From: Ferroplasma acidarmanus Fer1
GTDB lineage: Archaea > Thermoplasmatota > Thermoplasmata > Thermoplasmatales > Thermoplasmataceae
DNA length: 64,000 nt
Reading direction: 5' to 3'
NCBI RefSeq assembly: GCF_000152265.2
Contig: NC_021592.1
Location: forward strand, 1,178,001 to 1,242,000
Part shown: piece by piece, positions 26,024-35,606 of the stretch
How positions within the stretch are numbered: the first letter of the stretch is position 1
How the letters are laid out: each line of letters begins with the position of its first letter
Notes under the pieces: generated by a model
Databases searched by the model: none
What the model saw: the letters and a program-made list of their open reading frames with translations, nothing else
Told to the model about the DNA's origin: nothing
Made by a program: the position numbers and the translations under genes

Positions 26024-26921
26024 AGCTATAAGCTAAAAATACCTAAATTATTTTTTTTCTTTATATACTCACGATCCGGTTTTTGTAATATAAAAATACA
26101 ATTATATAATCGCATGATTATTTTATAGTTTTAAGCCAGGTTAAAATTTAACCCTTGAGTTATAAAAAATATGGCCATAATTGCAACTTTTAATCTTGCC
26201 TTAATTTTCATACCCTATAATGCCATTTTACAAGGCAATTTTACAAGGCAAAGTCATTTACTGGTATAACTACACCCTAAAAGTAAGTCATGCTCCAAAA
26301 TCATAAAGGAAACCTGTTATTTTTTTCCAGGTTATCTGCCAATTTTAACATACATAAAACAACTCATGCAGAAATCTTAACCTTTACCTCTTGATTCACA
26401 ATTATATAATAATAGGAAAGCAGCCGCCGCCATGTTAGATATTTCATAAAGGATCCAGAGAAAAAAATCTCCATATAGCAATCCCCTATATCCCTCTCTC
26501 TTGCGTCAAGCAAATGCGAAAATGCAAAAAATAAGCAAAATCCATTGAAATTATTATGTTTAAAATTTCGTAAATGCAAAAAAATGCGAAAATAAAAGAG
26601 ATTAACTTCCCCTTAAGAAATACATACAGAAACCGGCATAAACCTGGATTTCACCCAATGGTATATAATTGACATGGAGATAATTCCAACCCTCCACAAT
26701 ATTTTGGTTATATACAGTTATTTAAGGTATGAGGTATTTTTCTATCTACCTTTCTATAAAATATTCAGTTAAACTTATAGTCATGGTTTTCAAAATAAAG
26801 CAACCTTGGTTGGGATTATCATTTTCTATGTTAGATTATCCAAAAAAATTTAGCAGGGAGAACTAAAATTGACCTACCTGAGCTTAAGAATGGGATTGAA
26901 TGTATAAGGTAAATCATGCTA
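26024..26921. other. Gene-free AT-rich end of the integrated element
   Basis: About 900 bp with no convincing gene. It contains a perfect tandem pair of 13-mers (TTTTACAAGGCAA, 26226-26251) and a cluster of iteron-like sites (separate entry). A 71-codon minus frame at 26364-26579 has no recognisable features. Confidence 0.5.
26512..26592. repeat. Iteron-like AATGC(G)AAAA boxes
   Basis: Two clusters of two boxes: AAATGCGAAAATGCAAAAA at 26512-26530 and, in mirrored order, AAATGCAAAAA then AAATGCGAAAA at 26572-26592. The AT-rich DNA between them suits an origin or a replication-protein binding region of a former plasmid. No replication gene is left nearby, so this is inference. Confidence 0.35.
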
Positions 26922-27341
26922 TCAAATCATATAATAAAATATACTCTGTAATCTCAAATCTATGAAATCTATTCTATTTACTATTTCATCAAGCTCTTTG
27001 TTTTCCTTTGCTATTTCATTTATACCCCTTGACATGTTTTCTTTGAGCTTTTCCCTATCTTTCCTTATATTGTTACAGAGAGCATTCTCAGGAACCATAA
27101 AGTTATGGAATTCATTGCTGACTGCACGTTTGCCTGCCTCTGATTCGTCAATGCCTGCTTCCTCCATGATTTTTGACATGGCATCCTCAACTTCCTCTTT
27201 CCACCCGTCACTCAGTCTTTTAATAAATAAGAGAATCAGAATATATTTGTAATCCACAGATGTCCGTACTAGATCTGCAGCATTATCCATCAATTTAACC
27301 AGATCATTTTTTGTAATTTTGCGAAAACAGTCAACTGCCAT
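26922..27341 (-). pseudogene. HsdM N-terminal fragment (type I restriction-modification)
   Basis: 139 codons resembling the N-terminal helical domain of type I methyltransferase subunits: LMDNAADLVRTSVDYKYILILLFIKRLSD, then a charged helical region. The methyltransferase core with the SAM and NPPF motifs is missing, and no hsdS or hsdR gene follows. Full HsdM is around 480-500 residues. It is a decayed cargo gene of the integrative element. Confidence 0.7.
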
Positions 27342-27418
27342 AGAACTCTAAAGTATCAGTGCACTCTTATATTTGGAGTATACTATACGTGGTATGTGTC
27401 ATTAAGAATTTATATGAT

Positions 27419-28294
27419 TTAGATATTGTCTCCATTGTTGGACTCAAATTGTACTGTAACATGATTGACACCGTATTTTGACAGTATTCTTTCGATGTCT
27501 TTCCTCACGGAATCAAGTTCACCTATCTGCATCTGAGAAGGTATACTCATATGCAGGGTGGCCACTCTCTGGTGCTGGCATATGTCCCAGATGTGCAGAT
27601 GATGTACACTTGGAAACTCCTTCCTAATCATCTCTTCAACCTCTTTGACACTGACGGAAGAGCCTTCGAGCAGTATGTTAACGTTTCTCCTGAACATATT
27701 GCGGTTTCCGTATAGTATTATGAAGAGAACAATGTAGCTCCCCAGGTAGTCAAGATACTGGCTGAAGAAGTAGAACGGCAGTAGCGAGAATGCCAGTACT
27801 ATAATCATTATTGCAAGGTCCTGCAGTGTATGAATGAACATAATCCTGAAGTTGGACTTTTCGTCATGTTCAATAGTAACTCCTGCCACTATCAGCAACG
27901 GAATGGCTATTATAGCCGATAAGGCGGTGCTGCCACTTGAGATTGGAATGCCGTGTATCAGCAATTCCGTTGTGAGTATTGCAGAATATGCTGAGATTGC
28001 AATGAACAGTGTGATAATCGTGATATTCAGCAGTGCCTCGACTCTATGGAAACCGTATGAGTGAAATTCATCCGTAGGTTTATTCGAAATTCGGTTAACC
28101 AGGAAAATCATTGATATCGACAAGGCGTCTACCAGACGGTCGGATACCACGGAAAGGGATAGTGGATTATCGGACTCCAGGTAAGAATAGAGGAACAAAC
28201 CGAGAATAATCCAATATAATAAAGCAGTGATAACATTGTTCTCCGACCTGCTCCACTTAATTTTGGACAGTTTTTTAGTGTAATGTTGAGACAC
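27419..28294 (-). CDS. Cation diffusion facilitator (CDF) metal transporter
   Basis: 291 residues with six hydrophobic helices followed by a cytoplasmic domain. Metal-site signatures are SDRLVDALS in helix 2 (Asp-x3-Asp) and HTLQDLAIM in helix 5 (His-x3-Asp). The C-terminal domain carries VHHLHIWDICQHQ, a typical CDF metal-binding block. Role: proton-driven export of Zn, Fe, Mn or similar ions; the exact metal cannot be told. GTG start at 28294. It appears intact cargo of the integrated element and would suit a metal-rich acidic habitat. Confidence 0.88.
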   Translation of the reverse strand: MSQHYTKKLSKIKWSRSENNVITALLYWIILGLFLYSYLESDNPLSLSVVSDRLVDALSISMIFLVNRISNKPTDEFHSYGFHRVEALLNITIITLFIAISAYSAILTTELLIHGIPISSGSTALSAIIAIPLLIVAGVTIEHDEKSNFRIMFIHTLQDLAIMIIVLAFSLLPFYFFSQYLDYLGSYIVLFIILYGNRNMFRRNVNILLEGSSVSVKEVEEMIRKEFPSVHHLHIWDICQHQRVATLHMSIPSQMQIGELDSVRKDIERILSKYGVNHVTVQFESNNGDNI

Positions 28295-28439
28295 TTCTAT
28301 TCATCCTCTTCATATTAATTTTCCTGTTTCTCAATCTCCTTTCCTCTTTTTTCTTTATCCCATCCATAAACCTGTTCCTGAATTCCGTTTATTTCTAAGG
28401 CTGTTTACTGTTCCCATTATCTCTTTCCTCTATAATTTT

Positions 28440-28700
28440 TTTTACTCATCGATAACCAGTGCTTGGTCACCTACCAGCCTTTTCAATTTTTCATTCTTTC
28501 TGGTATTCATTATCTCCAGATCTGCCGGCTCCATAGAATCCCGTTTTCCCAGATTCTATAAATTTATCCCTCCATTTATAGAAGTTGGCTCCTAATACTC
28601 CCATGCCTCCTGCATAGCTCTGCTATACTATTAGTTGTAAATGATTCTATTACTATTCTACCTTTTCATCTGATGTAAATTTCTCCATTATATCACTTCC
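28440..28700 (-). pseudogene. IS3-type OrfA remnant
   Basis: On the minus strand the pieces KFTSDEKVE, then SIAELCRRHG-like, then NFYKWRDKFIESGKTGFYG and LKRLVGDQALVIDE appear in different frames with stops between. Together they match the helix-turn-helix OrfA of IS3-family elements. The rest of the element is gone. The remaining bases between 28295 and 29054 hold only the small ORF listed next and a weak hairpin near 28967-28983. Confidence 0.55.
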
Positions 28701-28787
28701 TCATATTCCACTTGGTAACTGTCCAAATAATAAAGGGTATGCACCACTACACATTAAAATTAAGGAGTTATTTATATACCCCCTGAT

Positions 28788-28931
28788 CTATTTTTTGTTG
28801 TCCGAAAAAGAACTCTTTGCCGGACATGTGTTTGCAGGGCATACACCTGTACAGTTGGTGACCGGCTGAGTTGCTGCATCATTTGATGATATCTTTTCCC
28901 CTATCCTTATTGTAGTATCTGCAACGCACAT
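28788..28931 (-). CDS. Small Cys-rich ORF, 47 residues
   Basis: Starts MCVADTTIRIG and ends in CTGVCPANTCPAKSSFSDNKK (shown to its C-terminal part only): one Cys near the start and three in a C-x3-C-x4-C cluster. An in-frame TGA lies directly before the ATG. No ribosome-binding site is obvious. It might bind a metal, given the CDF gene 0.5 kb away, but it may equally be a leftover of a longer gene. No family recognised. Confidence 0.3.
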   Translation of the reverse strand: MCVADTTIRIGEKISSNDAATQPVTNCTGVCPANTCPAKSSFSDNKK

Positions 28932-29054
28932 TCAGGCAGGTTACAGACTAGACTTCACATGGCTTGCCCATGAGAGGCAATAACGAGGAGGTATCTTAAT
29001 AAATGTAAATCGGGACGCTGCCAAAAGTTAATTCCGCTTAATACATATGACTTG

Positions 29055-29558
29055 TCATGAATGCAAATGCGCAGCCTTGGATTCTATCGAAATTGAATAA
29101 AGCAGAAAAACGAACGAAATGACTGCGATGATAAACCCAATGGACATAGTGAAAGAGAAAGTATTATTCTGGAAGTTAGAAAATATGAATTCGAGACCGC
29201 TTAATCCAGCAAGTAAAATCGAGATTGATGCTATTGCACTTACGACCATCGATTTATAGTCCCCCAGCATCAGGGTCATCATAAATATCATTAATGACAA
29301 CAGTCCAATAAGAACGCCAATCATCATATGAACCATAAGTTCAGGAATTGAAAACATAATATCCATCATTCCATACATCGGAAAGGCATTGTTATATGAA
29401 GGATAGACTGCAAAGAGATTCATCCACATTCCGATTATGAACTGCACTGCAAGAAGAGATAATTCAGCCACTATGGCTATGGACAAGAAGTGAGTGCCCT
29501 GCCCATTGAATTGAAACACGTGTCCTCTAGACGTCATGATTTTACCTGTATATTCCAA
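29055..29558 (-). CDS. Four-helix membrane protein, Met-rich, unknown
   Basis: 167 residues with four hydrophobic segments (about 24-50, 70-98, 105-128, 135-157) and a striking number of Met residues (MWMN, MYGMMDIMF, MVHMMIG, MIFMMTLML). His pairs flank the ends (HLHS at the C-terminus). Met/His-rich membrane proteins can handle copper, and the neighbour is a metal exporter, but this is only a hint. It lies between the CDF region and a full IS and is probably cargo of the element. Confidence 0.55.
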   Translation of the reverse strand: MEYTGKIMTSRGHVFQFNGQGTHFLSIAIVAELSLLAVQFIIGMWMNLFAVYPSYNNAFPMYGMMDIMFSIPELMVHMMIGVLIGLLSLMIFMMTLMLGDYKSMVVSAIASISILLAGLSGLEFIFSNFQNNTFSFTMSIGFIIAVISFVFLLYSISIESKAAHLHS

Positions 29559-29667
29559 TATCCGAGAGAACTATTAAAGCTTTCCTAAAATGCTATGGCA
29601 ATTACATTCCGTTAGGTGAATAATTGTATGCCTCTCTGGATCATTGCCTCAAAGTTCATAATTTCCT

Positions 29668-31350
29668 CTAAGCGGCCTGAATATTTCTTGACGCCTGAGC
29701 CGCATTCATCATCTGATCGTTGTATGGAGTATCGCTCAGATTGTCCTCAAGTATCATTCTTGTTCCATCAGCTACGAGTTTATTAACAGTGCTCACTGTC
29801 ATACCAGGTTTCCTGAAATGTTCTCTCCGCTTTGCAAATACAGCGGAGATCCCATCCGAACCAAAGACAGTTTTCACGTAGATCGGGTTGTCCAGGTTCT
29901 GGAACAGGGCAAGCTGGACACCGCTCTGTGCCAGAACATGCCCTGTTGCTGTATTGCCATTTCGTTTCCTCACATTCCTCCTGATCTTCCTGAAGAACCT
30001 CTCCATGCCGTTGTTCGTCCTTGGCATGGTTCCATCTGCGTTGTTTGCAAACAGCATGATTTCACGCTCATGGTACCTTTCAATGATGTGTTTCGCAGCC
30101 CTGATTATGTGAGGAGCTATGTTCTCATGAAGGTATACTTCCATCTCCCCTATGACCGTGTTGCACTGATCGTGAATGGATGCATCATCCGGAATGTCAT
30201 CCGACAGATTGCCCTTTTCCGGGATCCGGAAGGCAAATCGAAGCTTCTGGAAGAGCATGTTCACCTCGGAGAGTTTCTTTGCAGTTTCCACTATGCTCTG
30301 ATCGGTTACTATGCGGCCTATGTATTTCCTTGCACTGCTGATCAGTTCCATGGATTCTTCGCCTGCTGCCTTTTCTGAAAGCTCAGATAAGAGCTTTCCC
30401 GCTTCTTTCAGTGAAGTGAAGAAGTTCAGGTGGTTCAGGGAGAACGGGAATCCATAGCCTGAACTACCGTTAACCGAAAGAACCGGTTCAATTATTCTCC
30501 TTATGGCCATGATCTCCATCTTTCCCCGGTCGGAACAGAACCCGTTTTCTATCTCTTCCAGTGTATTCTGATCGTAATCAGGCATTGATCTCAGAATGGA
30601 TTTCAATGCCGATTTTATCCCCTTCCTGTTTATCTTGAGACCGAGATTGTTATGCATGTCCACCATCAGACCCTTTCCAAGGTCTCTGAGAAAGTGCATC
30701 AAGCAGATCCTTATGGGCATTCCATGGAAGACCTCTGCAAGGGCGGTGAGTATGCCCGATCTCATATCGGATATGGATCCTGATGGCGATCCGAATCTTT
30801 CCTTCACCTTCATCAGGATGTCCTTGATGTTCTCATATGATTCCGAGGCGTATTTCTCCGCATGGAGAGTGAAATTAGATATCGAATCCCTTACAACGAC
30901 GATCATGTCAAACTTCGAATCCGTCGTTCCGTCTATCTGCAACACATAATTATGCATGGCACCCTTCAGCTTTTTCCAGCTTTCCTCATGAATCCTGGAT
31001 AATATGCGGAGTGCCATGTTCGTCACATTCCTTGCATGGCTCCCGCTTATTCCCCTCATCCCGCCCTGTTCGGATATTTCCGAGCAGCTAAGTCCATGGA
31101 TGAACCTGCCCATGGAGGCCTCAATCATGATGTCATTGGCGTATATGCAGTGTGGATTAACGATGGACTTCAGCCTTTCGGATCTGAACATTGTTCCATG
31201 TCTTCTGCATCCCATGATTTTATGGACTGCGGTGAACTCGCCCATCTCCCATGATCTGATCGTCCTCCTCTCCGTCTTGTATTCCACAAGACGGGAATGG
31301 CACTGAGGGCAGACAGTGCGATCCGTCCGGAATATGATCTCCGAGATCAT
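29668..31350 (-). CDS. Transposase, main ORF (orfB)
   Basis: 560 residues from the ATG that overlaps the orfA stop as ATGA; a longer frame starts at 31416 but its extra 22 codons overlap orfA in another frame. An N-terminal zinc-ribbon-like part (CPQCHSRL, later GCRRHG) precedes a DDE core: Asp in LQIDGTTD, Asp in ISDMRSGI and Glu in NNGMERFFRKIRRN. The sequence around the last motif resembles MULE/ISL3-like transposases. The protein looks intact. A related C-terminal fragment lies just downstream at 31843-32064. Confidence 0.75.
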   Translation of the reverse strand: MISEIIFRTDRTVCPQCHSRLVEYKTERRTIRSWEMGEFTAVHKIMGCRRHGTMFRSERLKSIVNPHCIYANDIMIEASMGRFIHGLSCSEISEQGGMRGISGSHARNVTNMALRILSRIHEESWKKLKGAMHNYVLQIDGTTDSKFDMIVVVRDSISNFTLHAEKYASESYENIKDILMKVKERFGSPSGSISDMRSGILTALAEVFHGMPIRICLMHFLRDLGKGLMVDMHNNLGLKINRKGIKSALKSILRSMPDYDQNTLEEIENGFCSDRGKMEIMAIRRIIEPVLSVNGSSGYGFPFSLNHLNFFTSLKEAGKLLSELSEKAAGEESMELISSARKYIGRIVTDQSIVETAKKLSEVNMLFQKLRFAFRIPEKGNLSDDIPDDASIHDQCNTVIGEMEVYLHENIAPHIIRAAKHIIERYHEREIMLFANNADGTMPRTNNGMERFFRKIRRNVRKRNGNTATGHVLAQSGVQLALFQNLDNPIYVKTVFGSDGISAVFAKRREHFRKPGMTVSTVNKLVADGTRMILEDNLSDTPYNDQMMNAAQASRNIQAA

Positions 31351-31661
31351 TTCAGCCTCAGGAAGGTCTTCTTCAGCTTGAGATCGTTCTCTATCATGAT
31401 CTTTGTTATTGGCCATGAATCATACTCGATCCCGATCTTCTTCAGGATCGAATCTATATCCTCCTGGCTTATCTTCTTGTCCAGGAGCCTTTTGATATAG
31501 GGCAGTATGTCCTCCAGTTTGATCTCATTCTTCGAATGCAGGTCCTTTCCAAGGTATCCAACATACTTCTGCACAACCTTTCCTTTCACACGCTTTTCGT
31601 CAACAAGGCTGTAATAGGTATTTCCATCCTTTCTTGTTACTTTTTTAGGTCTCACTGTCAT
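31347..31661 (-). CDS. Transposase N-terminal ORF (orfA)
   Basis: 104 residues starting MTVRPKKVTRKDGNTYYSL with the KVVQKYVGYLGKDL block found at the N-terminus of several archaeal and IS1634-like transposases. The ATG at 31661 is chosen because TATA sequence TTTATATT lies about 25 bp upstream; the frame is open further into the terminal repeat. Its TGA overlaps the orfB ATG (ATGA), so translation is likely coupled. Confidence 0.65.
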   Translation of the reverse strand: MTVRPKKVTRKDGNTYYSLVDEKRVKGKVVQKYVGYLGKDLHSKNEIKLEDILPYIKRLLDKKISQEDIDSILKKIGIEYDSWPITKIMIENDLKLKKTFLRLK

Positions 31662-31842
31662 GTGGACTGTAATTACATCCCACAATATAAATGTTTCGGT
31701 ACGCCGTATTTTACGCAAGAAATGATACAAAACATTGCTATTCATCTAACGGAATATAATTGCCATAGCTAAAATGCTATGCCGGACATTGACTGTCTGT
31801 GCTGTATATAGTATTTATACCAGTAATTAACATGTCAGAATT

Positions 31843-32064
31843 CTATGTTTTAACAGATTTTATTGATTGAAACAGTTTATCTGTATATGGATTGTCTTTT
31901 ATTCTGCTGTTTATTATCATATCAGTGCCCTTTTCAACAAGCTGTATAATCTTTTTATGTGTCATTCCATTATTCCCGTATGGCATAATGTGCTTTGCCA
32001 GTACTGAAGCAATATTGTTGTTTCCAAATACTGCCTTTACATAATCCTTATTCTCTATTGGTGT
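31843..32064 (-). pseudogene. C-terminal remnant of a related transposase
   Basis: The minus-strand peptide DYVKAVFGNNNIASVLAKH, then GMTHKKIIQLVEKGTDMI and DNPYTDKLFQSI aligns with the last 75 residues of the neighbouring intact transposase (YVKTVFGSDGISAVFAK, GMTVSTVNKLVADGTRMI, DTPYNDQMMNA). It comes from an older, diverged relative that was cut by the next IS at about 32064. The intact IS thus landed next to a fossil of its own family. Confidence 0.7.
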
Positions 32065-33084
32065 GTCCCCTCTAAATTTGGACACTTATGATGATATGGT
32101 TAGATTAATAAAATCATTTATTTTGCTGTATCTCCATAGGCGAACCTTATCATCATATTTTTACAGTATATCCGTGTGATTTTTACTGGGTTACTAGGTA
32201 AATTATGTTCTGGGAATGGTTAATCCCTATCTTCGTATATCTGCCAATAATCGCGAATATAGCACACTTTTGGGATATTATAATATTTTTATATATTCTC
32301 AATTATAACCGTCCTAAATTAAGTGGAATAGATCATACTCCCTCCTTTTATTATCAATATCCGGTGATACAAGCCTCAATTCCAATCCATTCCTGAACCC
32401 TACAATCTTAGAGTTGAACGTTTCCTCTTTTATTACAGTATAATCGGCATTCTTCCTGAGCCTTGAAACAAAGTTAATATTATTCTCCTTTAATTCCTTA
32501 AGCCTGTCATAGCTATAGTACCCTAAATCAAATGTTAAAACAGTATTGCCAGACATGTATTCGTTTATATGCCATAACAGATCATCAAATACTTTGGAAT
32601 CATTTACATTTGCAGGTGTTATTATTGCCTTCAATGGCAATGCATAGTGATTTGTTTTAGCTGCAATATGGATCTTTATCCCATTTCTCCTTTTCTCCCT
32701 CTGGTATATGCCGGAACCATTAACCATTGTTTCTATAAATGTAGAATCTATTGCCAGAATACTGTATAGTTTGTCAAGATAATCATGGTATATATCATAC
32801 CTGTGTGCCTTTATGAATGTGTTTAAAAGGCTGTAGAATACCTTCTCAGATATAGTGTATGGCCTTTTATTGTTGAGCTTTGACAGCTGTGATTTGCTTA
32901 TTCCATTGTTATATGCTATATCTGTAAGGTCATTCTTTTTAATTATCCCTTTTGCTAATATGGATAGATGTGCTGACAGGTTAAACTTCTTAGAATAGCT
33001 GTCTATGCCTATTCCTTCAACCTTTGATTCCCTTGATATTTTATTGCAGTGTTTTTTAAGAATTTTATTGACATGCTTGAACAT
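32065..33084 (-). mobile_element. Truncated IS4-type element
   Basis: The left edge GTGTCCCCTC, then GGACAC near 32065 looks like an IS end. A 256-codon frame (32314-33084) holds the N-terminal two thirds of an IS4-type transposase: a helical N-terminus, the first catalytic Asp in LAIDSTFIE, and the second in LTFDLGYYSYDRL followed by NFVSRLRKN. The Glu-containing C-terminus is missing; about 230 bp of unreadable sequence follow. No clear right-end repeat or target duplication was found. Confidence 0.65.
32314..33084 (-). pseudogene. IS4-type transposase, C-terminally truncated
   Basis: 256 codons, MFKHVNKIL to DLFHLI. The first two catalytic Asp are in LAIDSTFIE and TFDLGYYS, and the middle KIHIAAKTNHYALPLKAIITPANVND is typical of IS4/IS5 enzymes. 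Full-length relatives extend some 100-150 residues further with the YREMT-like Glu motif, absent here. Judged inactive. Confidence 0.65.
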
Positions 33085-33179
33085 GATTATAAATTAAGGC
33101 TCTTCGCACTTTCGTATGGGTAAATAAAAATGATAGACCGCAGAGAGGCTTCATTTATTGGGTTTTATCGCTCATCATA

Positions 33180-33290
33180 AAAGACTGGTCTCGCTGGGCA
33201 TCCGCTAACTCCCACTGACCTTAAAAAACCGGCTTTCCTTGTTATCCCATTGATGGGGACCCACATGAAAGTGGGAAGAACCTAAATTAA
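33180..33290 (+). other. Possible IS605 tnpB 3'-end relic
   Basis: A plus-strand frame reads KTGLAGHPLTPTDLKKP and ends GTHMKVGRT before a stop. It is followed by little else and preceded by a stop. The ending resembles tails of archaeal TnpB/OrfB proteins, and CCCAC-ATGAAA-GTGGG can form a small hairpin like an element right end or an omega-RNA scaffold. Too short to be sure. Confidence 0.25.
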
Positions 33291-33323
33291 ATCATAGAAT
33301 AAATATGATACGGTCATACATAA

Positions 33324-34301
33324 TGGTTAAATACTGGAAACTGGTATGTTATTATTGGAATTGTTTTTGAGATTATTGGTATCATAGCTTTTTTATTGGC
33401 AGGTAATGCACCAGAACTATTTCTAGCAAGGGCTATGCAGGGTTTAGCAAGTGGTGCAATATCTGGTCCAGCAGGTGCATTATTATTTCATTATCGTGGA
33501 AAAACAGGTGCAATCCTAACATCTTTTTCAACATCATCAGGAATCGCGGTGGGGCCATTACTTGGCGGTTTTATGGCTGAATATTTACCTTTCCCTTTAA
33601 AACTGGTATATATTATCTCATTAATAATTACTATAATTCCTTTTATTTTTATTATTCCTGTAATAAATAGATTCAGAATAGATAACAATCATAATGTTTT
33701 TAAATTCCATTTTCCAAAACTGGATATGGAAGCAAAGAATTTATTTATATTAAGTGCAGCCACAGCATCTATTGCCTGGTCTATTACCGTATTTTATTTG
33801 TCTTTGTCACCGTTTTATATTATAGAGTTATTGAACATTTCAAATATAGCAATAACAGGTTTATTAGTATTTTTGATGTTAGTAATATCTTCAATAATGC
33901 AGATTTTATCAATGAAAATTAATATATTTAATTCTTTAACTATTGGGATAATTTCTATTATTATTGGCATTATCCTCATTATTGTATCATTGCCGTTTAA
34001 ATCTATATTAATTTTTAGTGCAGCAACAATCACGATTGGAATAGGGGGCGGATTTGCCTTTACAGGAGCTACCAGGGGAATCAGGACAATTGCACCTCCA
34101 TTAAGAATGGGTAATGTTTTATCAAATTATTATATGATACTTTATTTCTGTATGGGATTTTCTGATATTATTCTAGGACTTATAGATAATATGTTAGGAT
34201 TATTCAATGGGATTTTATATTATGGTTCCAGTTTAATAATTATTTCATTAGTAATTATAATATTTCTATATAGGCATAGAATGAAAATAATTATAGATTA
34301 A
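33324..34301 (+). pseudogene. MFS transporter, 5'-truncated
   Basis: The open frame starts at a stop-bounded TGG at 33324, and the first usable start is TTG at 33396. The product begins inside helix 2-3 of a major facilitator (ARAMQGLASGAISGPAGALL is the helix 4 region) and continues to the end with helices 5-12. Helix 1 and the family A-loop signature are missing, so the transporter cannot be complete. It seems to have been cut by the neighbouring IS debris. Substrate unknown; the drug-exporter group is the closest in feel. Confidence 0.7.
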
Positions 34302-34345
34302 TATCGTTTTATATTAGATTTTTATTATATAAATATTATTGATTT

Positions 34346-35581
34346 TTATTTCTCACCATTCCTGGATTCTTCTTTGAATCTCTTCAGCAGCTCCGGATCC
34401 TTTAAAATTTCTTCCAGGATTTCCTCAATCATTTTATTTTTGAATCCTTCCGGGGCTTTTTCCAGGATGCTCTTGGTCATTCCAGGTATAACAGAGGAGC
34501 TTTTCAGTGTGGACACAATATTGTTTTCCTTATCCTTGTATTCCAGGGCCAGCTTCTCATTGAATGGCATAAAGCAATTTGTGCAGTATAATGCAGTTGA
34601 AGCGTTTAAATGGTCGCATCTCGGGCATTTCTTAGGCTTTTCCTCTATTATCCGATCCTCATCTACATGTATTCCATAGGCTTTTAGGATCGCATTATCC
34701 TGGCCCCTTCCAGACAAATGCACATATATTGCAGTCATCTGGCTACCATGCACCCATCCCATTTGATTCTCACGTGGTGCTTCCGGAACTTTAGAAGCCA
34801 GCATTGAGGCCCTGGTATGCCTGAACAGATGCGGATATATCCTTTTCTCTATTCCTGCACGCCTTCTCACATTAATAAATAATCTTCTGATAGCAGTATA
34901 TTGCAGCTGCTTATGCATGGTAGTACCCTGCAGGCCGGTAAAAAGGTATTCATCCCTGCCATCCTTGGTTTTTAAGTAATCCCTCAGGTAAGCGATTGAA
35001 TCTCCTATTATCCTTACACTGCGGTTTCCCGTCTTTCCATGCACATGCAATAATGCACCGTATTCATCATAAACAACATCTTTTATCCTCAGGTCCAGTA
35101 TTTCCCCTATCCTGCACCCTGAATCGTATGGAATGGAGATAATTGCCTTATCCCTGGCATTGTTGCAGTTGTTAATCATTTCATCTATATCTGCCCTGGT
35201 AATAAGATCCATCTTCTTGTCATGGCTTGGCTTCCGGCTAACTTTAAGATTTGCCATATAATCGGGTAGTGTGCCAAATTTCCATCTGTAGAACCGTTTC
35301 ATCACGTTTTCATAATCAATTAAAGTCTGGTCCGTGTATTTTTTCTTGAAGTCCAGGAGCATTGTTATAATTGCCCTCTTGTCCGGGTTAAGGAACTTAT
35401 CCTGAAGATTGTTGTAAATAATCCTTAGCTTTGTCAAATAGAATAATTCCCTGAAACCTGTTATGCCTGTTATCTTGACTTCATCAACAAAATCTAATAT
35501 TGCATTCCTGGCTTCTGCGTTTATCTTCCCTAATCTTGTATGCTCTGATTTTATATCCCTTTCTACCCCATATATTGCCAT
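34346..35581 (-). CDS. Tyrosine recombinase (integrase) of the tRNA-Thr element
   Basis: 411 residues. An N-terminal SAM-like core-binding domain (about 70-130) precedes the catalytic domain with Arg in DSGCRIGEIL, Lys in HGKTGNR, HLFRHTRAS (His-x2-Arg), a second His/Trp in GWVHGSQM and the nucleophile Tyr in TAIYVHLSG. The C-terminus carries a zinc ribbon (CPRC, CTNC) seen in some Thermoplasmatales recombinases, then a Lys/Glu-rich tail. The gene ends next to attL, 41 bp from the tRNA-Thr core repeat. It reads away from the tRNA and is intact, so excision may still be possible. Confidence 0.92.
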   Translation of the reverse strand: MAIYGVERDIKSEHTRLGKINAEARNAILDFVDEVKITGITGFRELFYLTKLRIIYNNLQDKFLNPDKRAIITMLLDFKKKYTDQTLIDYENVMKRFYRWKFGTLPDYMANLKVSRKPSHDKKMDLITRADIDEMINNCNNARDKAIISIPYDSGCRIGEILDLRIKDVVYDEYGALLHVHGKTGNRSVRIIGDSIAYLRDYLKTKDGRDEYLFTGLQGTTMHKQLQYTAIRRLFINVRRRAGIEKRIYPHLFRHTRASMLASKVPEAPRENQMGWVHGSQMTAIYVHLSGRGQDNAILKAYGIHVDEDRIIEEKPKKCPRCDHLNASTALYCTNCFMPFNEKLALEYKDKENNIVSTLKSSSVIPGMTKSILEKAPEGFKNKMIEEILEEILKDPELLKRFKEESRNGEK

Positions 35582-35606
35582 TACTTTGCTATTGATACAG
35601 AGGGAT

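Larger units (their letters stand above)
29593..31768 (-). mobile_element. Complete 2176-bp insertion sequence with 8-bp target duplication
   Basis: Terminal inverted repeats of about 28 bp with 2 mismatches start CTATGGCAATTA at the left and end TAATTGCCATAG at the right. The flanking 8 bp CTAAAATG occurs at 29585-29592 and again at 31769-31776. Two overlapping genes on the minus strand encode the transposase parts. Base composition is clearly richer in G+C than the neighbours, suggesting recent arrival. The 8-bp duplication is compatible with ISL3-type elements, but family assignment is open. Confidence 0.9.

Noticed and set aside
26364-26579. 71-codon minus-strand frame in the left end of the tRNA-Thr element
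   Set aside because: Overlaps the iteron-like region, has no motif and no promoter; perhaps a decayed gene but not supportable.
26922-27341. A functional type I restriction-modification system
   Set aside because: Only the HsdM N-terminal domain is present; catalytic domain, HsdS and HsdR are absent.
29818-31306. Several plus-strand frames of 70-186 codons inside the 2176-bp IS
   Set aside because: Shadows of the transposase gene, caused by its higher G+C content and low antisense stop frequency.
33180-33290. A working TnpB/omega-RNA unit
   Set aside because: Only a possible C-terminal tail and a small hairpin remain; no RuvC-type nuclease core is present, so no guided system can be claimed.
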